Origin: Rhodospirillaceae bacterium
Lineage (GTDB): Bacteria > Pseudomonadota > Alphaproteobacteria > UBA7985
Assembly: GCA_002700865.1 (NCBI GenBank)
Contig: PAFB01000096.1
Location: 1 to 12,300 of the forward strand
Length of the DNA stretch: 12,300 nucleotides
Reading direction: 5' to 3'
In this document: positions 1 through 5,329 of the stretch, one piece after another
How the letters are laid out: every line of letters begins with the position of its first letter
How positions within the stretch are numbered: position 1 is the stretch's first letter
Program-made: the position numbers and the translations under genes
The notes under the pieces: generated by a model
Databases searched by the model: none
Seen by the model: only the letters and a program-made list of their open reading frames with translations
Told to the model about the DNA's origin: nothing

Positions 1-110
1 CGCCGTTGATGGCGAAGATCTATCGCGCCGGAATACGTTGAAAAAGCCCAGTTACCGGCAAGCAGTCTTGCGTTTAGTGCAAAGGTAGTCAGGAAAAGGG
101 CTGAAAGCAC
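1..110 (-). CDS. Possible 5' end of a secreted-protein gene (partial, runs off left edge)
   Basis: Read leftward from a GTG at 110-108, the frame stays open to the window edge (about 36 codons). It begins LSALFLTTFALNARLLAG, a hydrophobic run ending in small residues like a signal peptide with cleavage near the LLA-G junction, followed by a polar stretch. An in-frame TAA lies about 30 nt upstream of the GTG, and no clear Shine-Dalgarno precedes it, so the start is uncertain. If real, the gene is divergent from the flavin-reductase gene and the dyad at 115-135 would sit between the two. AT-rich intergenic DNA can mimic hydrophobic N-termini, so this is weakly supported. The family cannot be recognised from so few residues. 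Confidence 0.25.
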   Translation of the reverse strand, partial: MLSALFLTTFALNARLLAGNWAFSTYSGAIDLRHQR

Positions 111-114
111 TATC

Positions 115-152
115 AGTATGCGATTTACGCATACTTAAAGCCGTTTACGCAT
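115..152. promoter_or_regulatory. Palindrome with repeated TTTACGCAT motif (candidate operator)
   Basis: Positions 115-122 (AGTATGCG) and 128-135 (CGCATACT) are a perfect 8-bp inverted repeat around a 5-bp centre, ATTTA. The nonamer TTTACGCAT at 124-132 recurs at 144-152, exactly 20 bp later (about two helical turns). A similar element, TTGCGTTTAGTGCAA, is at 69-83. There is no following T-run, so it does not look like a terminator. The layout suits a dimeric regulator acting on the flavin-reductase gene and perhaps a divergent gene on the left. No regulator is identified. Confidence 0.4.
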
Positions 153-269
153 GGCGATAGCGAGGGCAGGGTGAGGGGCTGAATGTTGCCTTTTGGCATT
201 CCCCGTTGGCTGCTGTGCCCGTCTTGGTTTAGATCGATACTGGAAACTGCGGCGAAGGTGGTTGTTGCT

Positions 270-866
270 ATGTACTTTGATCCCAACGGCAAGGCGCCGG
301 AATTGGCTTACAATCCAATCAAGGCCATGGTCGCCCCGCGCCCGATTGGGTGGATTTCGACTGTTTCCGCCACCGGCATTTGCAATCTTGCACCCTACAG
401 CTTTTTCAACCTGATCGCCGACGCGCCCTTTATGGTGATGTTCGCCACCTCGGGCCATAAGGACAGCTTTTTCAATGCGGTCGCGTCCGGGGAGTTTGTT
501 TGGAACCTCGTTGGCGAAGACCTCGCCGACGCTATGAACCGCAGCGCTGCGACAGTGGAGGCGGGGGTCGATGAATTCGACCTGGCCGGGGTGACAAAGG
601 CGGCAAGCCAAACGGTGAAGGCACCCCGCGTCGCGGAGGCGGTTGCTGCACTGGAGTGCAAGGTTGACCAGTTTGTGCCGCTGAAATCCTCCATCGAAGG
701 ACGCCACAACTCAATGGTGATCGCGACTGTAAGCAGCGCCTTCATTCAGGATGAATTTGTGGTGAACGGTCGCTTCGATACCGCCGCGGCCAAGATCCTC
801 GCACGGTTGGGTTATGCAGATTATACGGTCGTCGACCGCGTTTTCCCCTTGCAACGCCCAAACTAA
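270..866 (+). CDS. Flavin reductase-like domain protein (DIM6/NTAB family)
   Basis: This 198-residue protein has the split-barrel FMN-binding fold of the flavin reductase/DIM6-NTAB family. Such proteins bind FMN in the cytoplasm and commonly serve as NAD(P)H:flavin reductases or related FMN oxidoreductases. The diagnostic N-terminal block, APRPIGWISTVSATG then NLAPYSFFN (residues 22-47), is present. It is followed by the central region with LECKVDQ (128-134) and a typical C-terminus, RLGYADYTVVD (179-189). The ATG at 270 is preferred over one at 183, because the family block starts about 20 residues after it and a GAAGG lies 11 nt upstream; the extra 29 residues from 183 look like translated leader. 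Specific substrate and partner oxygenase are unknown, since no oxygenase gene is nearby. The next gene has its own promoter, so this is probably monocistronic. Confidence 0.88.
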   Translation: MYFDPNGKAPELAYNPIKAMVAPRPIGWISTVSATGICNLAPYSFFNLIADAPFMVMFATSGHKDSFFNAVASGEFVWNLVGEDLADAMNRSAATVEAGVDEFDLAGVTKAASQTVKAPRVAEAVAALECKVDQFVPLKSSIEGRHNSMVIATVSSAFIQDEFVVNGRFDTAAAKILARLGYADYTVVDRVFPLQRPN

Positions 867-892
867 GGCGCTGACGTGCTTTCATTTTTCTC

Positions 893-921
893 TTGATGTT
901 CACTTTTGTTCTCATTATAAG
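893..921 (+). promoter_or_regulatory. Sigma70-type promoter for the radical SAM gene
   Basis: A TTGATG -35 hexamer (893-898) and a TATAAG -10 hexamer (916-921) are separated by exactly 17 bp. They lie in an AT-rich patch between two genes. The predicted start of transcription is near 928, about 33 nt before the ATG at 961. The spacer carries GTTC motifs of the overlapping operator-like element, which suggests a repressible promoter. Confidence 0.55.
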
Positions 922-945
922 CCTTAGTGAGAACAAAAGAAGACC
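898..945. promoter_or_regulatory. GTTC/GAAC inverted repeat, candidate SOS (LexA-like) operator
   Basis: CTTTTGTTCTCA (903-914) is repeated as its exact reverse complement at 928-939, with 13 bp between. Each arm is extended into a pair of tetramers: GTTC-N6-GTTC at 898-911, and GAAC-N7-GACC at 931-945. The alphaproteobacterial LexA box is known as GTTC-N7-GTTC (or GAAC-N7-GAAC), so each arm is one step away from consensus (one base short; one mismatch). The left arm lies between the -35 and -10 hexamers, and the right arm covers the predicted transcription start, which is where a repressor would act. There is no T-run after the stem, which argues against a terminator. Assignment to LexA is an inference; another regulator is possible. 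Confidence 0.45.
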
Positions 946-960
946 ATTCTGTGAGGCTTC

Positions 961-2193
961 ATGAAACAGCGGGAAATATCAGAGGTGGCCAGAACGGCGG
1001 TTGCGCCTGTACGGGCTGGAACCCAGGCCATCCCTTGTGCCAGCACGGTGGCGATGAAATCAACTCAGGCGGACCGGTACCGGCACCGCATCGACCGCGC
1101 CCATGCCGAGGCCGCCAAGGCCAAAGGGTATCGCAAGGGGCGGGGGACGGCGGAAGGTCCCAAAGGACGCTTTGAGCTAACCGAGCAGGTGGCCTTTGAC
1201 GATGGTTGGGGCAGCGGCCAGACCCGGTTCGAGGACCTTGTGCAACGCCCAACAACGGTATCGGAAGATCAGGCGCGGTCGGTTCTAACCTTCAATGAAT
1301 CGCCGGATCTGGGTTTTGACCGCTCAGTGAACCCCTATCGCGGTTGCGAACACGGCTGCACGTATTGCTACGCCCGACCCACTCACACTTTCATGGGGCT
1401 TTCTGCTGGTTTGGATTTCGAAACCAAGCTGTTCGCCAAGTATGACGTGGCGCGTCTGCTTGAGGATGCTTTGCGTAAGCCCGGGTACGAGGTCGCACCA
1501 ATCGCACTGGGGACCAATACTGACCCTTATCAACCCATCGAACGAGAGCTGAAGTTGACCAGCATGATATTGGCTGTCTTGGACCGGTGTAACCACCCCG
1601 TGACCATTGTGACCAAGTCTGCGGGCATTTTACGAGACGTGGACCGGCTTACCGATATGGCGAAGCGGGGGCTGGTGCAGGTTGGTTTGTCGATAACGAC
1701 GCTGGATTCCGGACTTTCAAGACTGATGGAACCACGGTGCTCCACCCCTGAGCGGCGGTTGGATGCTATTGGGCACCTGTCAAAGGCAGGCATTCCTGTG
1801 CGGGTTATGGCTTCTCCGATGATCCCGGGGCTGAATGATTGTGAGTTGGAAAGCATCTTGTCTGCAGCCCGTCAGCGCGGCGCGCGAGCGGCGTCGATGA
1901 TCCCGCTGCGTCTGCCGCTGGAGGTTAAGGACGTCTTTATCGACTGGTTGGAGGCTAATTTCCCGGACAGAGCCAAACGGATCATGAAGCAGGTGACGTC
2001 GATGCATGGTGGTCAAATCTATCGCGCGACCTTTGGCGACCGCATGCGCGGAACCGGGCCTTTGGCGCATATCCTTCGACAGCGCTTCGAAGTGGCCTGC
2101 GCGCGCAATGGGCTTTCCGAGCATTTGCGGCCGCTGGAAACATCCTTGTTCAGCCCACCACAGCGCGCCGGCGATCAGCTGTCGCTGCTTTAG
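961..2193 (+). CDS. PA0069-family radical SAM protein (SplB-like)
   Basis: A 410-residue radical SAM enzyme. CEHGCTYC (C129, C133, C136) gives the CX3CX2C ligands of the 4Fe-4S cluster that cleaves S-adenosylmethionine. The preceding NPYRGC and the following YARPTH are characteristic of the PA0069 family, which is distantly related to spore photoproduct lyase SplB. GTNTDPYQPIE (184-194), TKSAGILRD (218-226) and MIPGLNDCE (287-295) continue the barrel. The physiological substrate is not established; a DNA-repair role is often suspected by analogy with SplB. Residues 59-72 (KGRGTAEGPKGRFE) match what is normally close to the N-terminus in homologues, so the first ~50 residues are an extension or the true start is the ATG at 1054. 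The 961 start is kept because GAGG (953-956) precedes it and the promoter fits; 1054 has no good ribosome binding site. The candidate SOS-like operator upstream would fit damage induction. Confidence 0.88.
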   Translation: MKQREISEVARTAVAPVRAGTQAIPCASTVAMKSTQADRYRHRIDRAHAEAAKAKGYRKGRGTAEGPKGRFELTEQVAFDDGWGSGQTRFEDLVQRPTTVSEDQARSVLTFNESPDLGFDRSVNPYRGCEHGCTYCYARPTHTFMGLSAGLDFETKLFAKYDVARLLEDALRKPGYEVAPIALGTNTDPYQPIERELKLTSMILAVLDRCNHPVTIVTKSAGILRDVDRLTDMAKRGLVQVGLSITTLDSGLSRLMEPRCSTPERRLDAIGHLSKAGIPVRVMASPMIPGLNDCELESILSAARQRGARAASMIPLRLPLEVKDVFIDWLEANFPDRAKRIMKQVTSMHGGQIYRATFGDRMRGTGPLAHILRQRFEVACARNGLSEHLRPLETSLFSPPQRAGDQLSLL

Positions 2194-2213
2194 CAGGTTT
2201 TAAGGCGACAAGG

Positions 2214-2235
2214 CGCAGGCTTTGCAGAGCCTGCG
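2214..2235. terminator. GC-rich hairpin downstream of the radical SAM gene
   Basis: CGCAGGCT (2214-2221) and AGCCTGCG (2228-2235) form a perfect 8-bp stem with a 6-nt loop, starting 21 nt after the radical SAM stop codon. No T-tract follows, so it may stabilise the mRNA 3' end or act as a weak or factor-assisted terminator. Confidence 0.4.
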
Positions 2236-2241
2236 GCCTGC

Positions 2242-2277
2242 GCGCCGGCGGGGTTTTGGGAGGGACCCCGCTGGCGC
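2242..2277. repeat. Long intergenic hairpin (13-bp stem), possible REP-like element
   Basis: GCGCC-G-GCGGGGT (2242-2254) pairs with ACCCCGC-T-GGCGC (2265-2277): 12 Watson-Crick pairs and one G-T wobble, with a 10-nt G-rich loop (TTTGGGAGGG). It follows the previous hairpin by 6 nt, making a tandem stem-loop block in the gap 2194-2426. Such paired GC-rich palindromes after genes often are dispersed extragenic repeats, but whether it is repeated elsewhere in the genome cannot be seen here. The rest of the gap (2278-2410) shows no feature I can support. Confidence 0.45.
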
Positions 2278-2426
2278 AGTATCCAAGGGCAGGTCGAAAA
2301 GCTGCCCGTAAGTGAGGGCCACTTAACCCGGCCTGCGGGGCTTAAAGGGCCTGATCTCATAAAGTCTGCGGTCGCTGCTCGGTCAGTGTCACCCGCAAAC
2401 CCGTTTCACCGAAATAGGAGAAAACC

Positions 2427-2687
2427 ATGCTCGTCGCCTTTGCGCCGCATAGGGCCAAAAACATCAAAAACATAGGCGCCCGACCGATAGGCCAAACAGG
2501 GTTTCAGCGGCTGTCTTGGTTGGTTCAGACCGGACGCTTGTTTTGGCGGCGCGAGTGTAGCGCTGCGATCCGCGCGCGTATCCTGGACCACCAACGCCAA
2601 CTGCACCAACTCAGCCCAGAACCCAGCCCAGTTCAGCCCGTCCCAATTCAGTCAAGCTCAGTTAACCCCAGACCAGCCCAAAACTAA
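2427..2687 (+). CDS. Small hypothetical protein with Pro/Gln/Ser-rich tail
   Basis: An 86-residue ORF that I do not recognise. The case for translation is the AGGAG (2416-2420) six nt before the ATG, the best ribosome binding site in the window. The N-terminal ~65 residues are basic with Trp and Arg clusters (SWLVQTGRLFWRR at residues 30-42) followed by a likely helix (AIRARILDHQRQLHQL). The last ~22 residues are low complexity (SPEPSPVQPVP then SSSVNPRP), encoded by degenerate CAGCCCAG-like repeats. No signal peptide or membrane segment is evident. It is convergent with the FAH-family gene, with only 36 nt between the stops, and a promoter was not found. It could be a small basic protein, or the region could act as RNA. 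Confidence 0.45.
   Translation: MLVAFAPHRAKNIKNIGARPIGQTGFQRLSWLVQTGRLFWRRECSAAIRARILDHQRQLHQLSPEPSPVQPVPIQSSSVNPRPAQN
2611..2685 (+). repeat. Degenerate CAGCCCAG tandem repeats
   Basis: The octamer CAGCCCAG occurs at 2612-2619 and 2624-2631. Shorter versions (CAGCCC or CAGCCCA) are at 2634-2639 and 2674-2680, with CAGTTC/CAGTTA-type variants between. The spacing is irregular at about 10-12 bp. The array encodes the Pro/Gln/Ser tail of the small protein and ends at its stop codon, which suggests slippage-driven growth of the 3' end. Confidence 0.45.
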
Positions 2688-2723
2688 GGTGCCGGATGCA
2701 GGCTTTACCCCTAAGTCGAAAGG

Positions 2724-3575
2724 CTAGGCGAGAGGGTCTTTGATTACCTGCATGGATTGAGTACCCAACACCGGGCTGGAAAGCTCGATCTGGTCTCCGG
2801 GGACGAGATACTGCGGAGGACGGAGCCCCATGCCCACGCCGGGCGGTGTGCCGGTGCAAACCAAATCACCCGGTTCAAGGGTTTGGTAGAGCGAGAGGTG
2901 CTCGATGATGCTCGGGATGTCAAAAATCATTGTTTCCGTGGTGCCATCCTGCCGAACCTCCCCATTGACCGTCGCCTTCAGGGGGTGGTTTTGGGGGGCA
3001 GGGATCTCATCCCGGGTCACAAGATAGGGGCCAGTCGGGCCAAAGGTATCAAAGGACTTGCCCTTACTCCAAAGCCCGCCCCGATCCATCTGAAAGGTGC
3101 GCTCGGATATATCGTTGACCAGCGTGTAGCCGGCAATGTGGTCCCAAGCGTCCTCGCGACTGATATAGCGCCCGCCCGTACCGATCACAAAGGCGAATTC
3201 CACTTCGTAATCCAGACGATCTGAACCGCGCGGATGCAGAATGTCATCGTTTGGCCCGCTGATGCAGGAGGCCGCTTTGTAGAACACGATAGGCTGATCA
3301 GGTATCGGCAACCCGGCTTCTTCGGCATGGTCGGCGTAGTTCAGGCCAATGCCGATAAACTTTCCCGGGCGCGGGATGGGCGCGCCTACCCGCACAGGTT
3401 CGTTGACCGCTGGCAGAGTGGCCGCATCGAGCGCCGCTAATTGCGCCAGTCCTTTAGGAGAAAGTGCCTCAGCGTTTATGTCTGCAACAACCCCTGAAAG
3501 ATCACGAATTTGACCATGCTCGTCCAAAAGGCCGGGCTTTTCTTCGCCCACCGGTCCGAAACGCAGCAGTTTCAT
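2724..3575 (-). CDS. Fumarylacetoacetate hydrolase (FAH) family protein
   Basis: A 283-residue cytoplasmic metal-dependent enzyme of the FAH superfamily, which cleaves C-C bonds or hydrates/isomerises 2-oxo acids. The N-terminal lid-like domain (residues 1-65) starts MKLLRFGP and contains PGLLDEHGQIRDLSG. The catalytic domain follows: GIGLNYADHAEE (75-86), the metal ligands E124 and E126 in DYEVEFAFVIG, D155 in VNDISER, KGKSFDTFGPTGP (171-182), and the closing CTGTPPGVG (240-248). The pattern is closest to proteins annotated as ureidoglycolate lyase or 2,4-diketo-3-deoxy-L-fuconate hydrolase; those labels are often transferred by similarity, and no pathway neighbour here decides between them. 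The ATG at 3575 has GGGAGA about 9 nt upstream. It is divergent from hemC across a 139-154-nt region and probably monocistronic. Confidence 0.9.
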   Translation of the reverse strand: MKLLRFGPVGEEKPGLLDEHGQIRDLSGVVADINAEALSPKGLAQLAALDAATLPAVNEPVRVGAPIPRPGKFIGIGLNYADHAEEAGLPIPDQPIVFYKAASCISGPNDDILHPRGSDRLDYEVEFAFVIGTGGRYISREDAWDHIAGYTLVNDISERTFQMDRGGLWSKGKSFDTFGPTGPYLVTRDEIPAPQNHPLKATVNGEVRQDGTTETMIFDIPSIIEHLSLYQTLEPGDLVCTGTPPGVGMGLRPPQYLVPGDQIELSSPVLGTQSMQVIKDPLA

Positions 3576-3661
3576 AAGTTCATTTCTCCCGCTGAACTAA
3601 AAATTTCTGGTTTGCGAGAATGACAGTTTCAGGCATGGGTGTCACGGTTGAAGGCTTCGGC

Positions 3662-3690
3662 TTGCGGATGCGGTTCAGCTTGAATATAAA
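3662..3690 (+). promoter_or_regulatory. Sigma70-type promoter for hemC
   Basis: TTGCGG (3662-3667) and TATAAA (3685-3690) are separated by exactly 17 bp in an AT-rich part of the FAH/hemC divergent region. Transcription would start near 3697, leaving a leader of about 33 nt before the TTG at 3730. The rest of the divergent region (3576-3661) contains a weak TGACA...TGTCA dyad (3621-3625 / 3640-3644); I could not define a promoter for the FAH gene. Confidence 0.5.
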
Positions 3691-3729
3691 TAAATTGCGA
3701 CAACTTCTATTGATTTGGCGGGGCTCGAC

Positions 3730-4659
3730 TTGAAGAATTCTGATTTAAGGATTGGCACGCGTGGTTCAGTCTTGGCCTTGGCCCAAACAGACTGGGCCCT
3801 GGGCGAAATTCGCCGCATCGATCCCACACGCAAAGTCGAACGCGTGATCATTGAAACAACCGGTGACCGGGACCAGACTTCTCCGCTGGCCAGCTTTGGG
3901 GGAACCGGTGTTTTTGTCGCTGAGCTGCAGGCCGCTATTCTTGATGGCCGTATCGACGCGGCGGTGCATTCCTACAAGGACATGGCAAGCCGACCGACCG
4001 AAGGCCTCAAGCAGTATTTTCCGCCCCGTGAAGACGTTTGTGACGTTTTGGTTGGCTGTCCGCTCGACGAATTGCGCGAGGGGGCGGTTGTGGGGACCGG
4101 GAGCCCGCGCCGGGTTGCGCAGCTCAAGCGGCGGCGTCCGGATCTGGATATCCGACCCTTGCGCGGAAATATCACCACGCGTCTGACCAAGCAGATTGAC
4201 GGGACCTTTGATGCTGTTGTGCTGGCTAAAGCGGGTCTGAAGCGTGCTCGTTTGTTTGATCCCCTGCGAGACTTCGACCTCGACCCCAAAGAGTTCACCC
4301 CGGCGACTGGCCAAGGTCAATTGGCGCTGGAATGCCGCGAGATGGAGGATCTGCCGGTTGAAGAGGGGGTTCTGACCAGCGCGCTTGACCGGCGGCTGGC
4401 CGTGGTTGAGCGTTTTTTCGCGCGCGAGCTGGGATTTGGCTGTCACACGCCAGCTGCCGTGTGGGCGCGGGTCGAGGGCCGACGGATTGCCGCGGTGATC
4501 GATATTCTTGCCCCCGACGGGCAGGAGAGCCTGAAAATCGAAGTGCCCGTGTCGCTTTCGCACCGGGACGGCGATTTGCAGTCAGCTTTGGCCAGCGCAG
4601 AAGAACGCGGCATGCGCGCCTTCCTGCGCGAGGTTGAGGCTTCAACCCCTGGCGCGTGA
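3730..4659 (+). CDS. hemC: Hydroxymethylbilane synthase (porphobilinogen deaminase)
   Basis: This enzyme polymerises four porphobilinogen molecules into hydroxymethylbilane, a cytoplasmic step of tetrapyrrole (haem, sirohaem, cobalamin) synthesis. Numbered from the TTG at 3730 (309 residues): LRIGTRGSVLALAQ (6-19), DAAVHSYKD with K83 and catalytic D84 (the same numbers as in E. coli), GTGSPRR (122-128), RGNITTRL (145-152), and GFGCHTPAA with the cofactor-binding Cys at 238. Length is normal. The in-frame TAA at 3691 and the lack of any ATG or GTG before the first motif mean the start must be TTG: 3730 has GGCGGGG 6 nt upstream, while TTG 3715 has none. The gene stands alone, without hemE, hemD or other haem genes beside it. 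Sequence details (GTGSPRR, GCHTPAAVWA) differ from the roseobacter HemC pattern I know, so it may be divergent, acquired or a second copy. Confidence 0.92.
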   Translation: MKNSDLRIGTRGSVLALAQTDWALGEIRRIDPTRKVERVIIETTGDRDQTSPLASFGGTGVFVAELQAAILDGRIDAAVHSYKDMASRPTEGLKQYFPPREDVCDVLVGCPLDELREGAVVGTGSPRRVAQLKRRRPDLDIRPLRGNITTRLTKQIDGTFDAVVLAKAGLKRARLFDPLRDFDLDPKEFTPATGQGQLALECREMEDLPVEEGVLTSALDRRLAVVERFFARELGFGCHTPAAVWARVEGRRIAAVIDILAPDGQESLKIEVPVSLSHRDGDLQSALASAEERGMRAFLREVEASTPGA

Positions 4660-4703
4660 TTCCGGCTGGCGACGGGAAAGGGAACAGGGGTTGGACCCGT
4701 TTG

Positions 4704-4726
4704 CCCCGGTTGGCACGCGACCGGGC
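4704..4726. terminator. GC-rich hairpin between convergent hemC and GNAT genes
   Basis: CCCGGT (4705-4710) and ACCGGG (4720-4725) form a 6-bp stem with a 9-nt loop in the 76-nt gap between the convergent stop codons. Such a stem can serve both strands, but no T-run follows on either side, so termination activity is only a suggestion. Confidence 0.3.
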
Positions 4727-4735
4727 CGTCGAGGG

Positions 4736-5320
4736 TCACTTTGACAGGCTGGCTTTGACCGTAACCAGATAATCCGCCAGCTTCTGGCGGGCTCGCCAGA
4801 ATGAGGCTGACAACCCGTACACGAGCATCTTCCGACGGCCGCGGTAGAAGCTTTGTTCCAGCGTAAATCCCAAGTCCTCGGCGAGGGCCTGACTGGATTT
4901 GTTATCATCGCTGAGAACCGCCACCAGCCGGGGCAAGCCTTCGGGTTCGCGGAGGGCATGATCGATGATCGCCATCACGGCCTCCCGCGCGTAGCCACGA
5001 CCGCGTGCCGCTGGCAGGAAGCTGTAGCGTAAAGCCAGTCCCAGACCATCCGGCCGCATCATCACGCCGGCTTCGCCAATAAAGCGGTCTTCGTCGCGGG
5101 TGAACACCCCAAACATGCCGATCCCTTGCGTGGTCCAAAACGCCTCAAAATTCTTGAGCGTTTCAAGGGCTGCGCGGCGATCCTGTACGCCTTCGAGCAT
5201 CCGTTCCATGGCGGCTGGATCGCTGCGAAGCGGCATGACGACGTCAATGTCGGCTGGTCCCAGCGCGCGCAGATACAGGCGCGGTGTGTTCAGAAGGTGA
5301 GGCGGCGGCGTTGCAATCAT
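4736..5320 (-). CDS. GNAT family N-acetyltransferase (RimJ/RimL-type)
   Basis: A 194-residue acetyl-CoA-dependent transferase of the type-3 (RimJ/RimL-like) GNAT group. The N-terminal TPRLYLRALGPADID (12-26) is the usual first strand and helix of these proteins. RGRGYAREAV (106-115) is motif A, the acetyl-CoA pyrophosphate loop (R/Q-x-x-G-x-G/A), and DNKSSQALAEDLGF (139-152) is motif B with the conserved Asn. The C-terminal ~30 residues carry no known feature. The acceptor substrate cannot be told; the group includes ribosomal-protein and small-molecule acetyltransferases. The ATG at 5320 lies 9 nt after the pbpC stop and has only a weak ribosome binding site (CGAG), which suggests translation coupled to pbpC. 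It is the last gene of the A2M-pbpC operon; a link with the cell envelope is suggested only by position. Confidence 0.87.
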   Translation of the reverse strand: MIATPPPHLLNTPRLYLRALGPADIDVVMPLRSDPAAMERMLEGVQDRRAALETLKNFEAFWTTQGIGMFGVFTRDEDRFIGEAGVMMRPDGLGLALRYSFLPAARGRGYAREAVMAIIDHALREPEGLPRLVAVLSDDNKSSQALAEDLGFTLEQSFYRGRRKMLVYGLSASFWRARQKLADYLVTVKASLSK

Positions 5321-5329
5321 GCTCGTTGC

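Noticed and set aside
2..88. Possible 3' end of a plus-strand gene (28 codons ending in TAG)
   Set aside because: Too short to assess and with no recognisable motif; the minus-strand frame with a signal-like run is slightly better, though also weak.
183..269. Upstream ATG (183) as start of the flavin-reductase gene
   Set aside because: The added 29 residues do not fit the family, which begins close to the ATG at 270.
903..939. The 12-bp inverted repeat as a terminator of the flavin-reductase gene
   Set aside because: The stem is AT-rich, has a 13-nt loop and no T-run after it, while it overlaps a well-spaced promoter; an operator is the better reading.
2757..3224. 155-codon plus-strand open frame within the FAH gene
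   Set aside because: Antisense to the metal-binding and catalytic motifs of the FAH protein; no independent support.
3766..4563. 265-codon minus-strand open frame within hemC
   Set aside because: Exactly antisense to the HemC motifs, which are clearly the coding strand.
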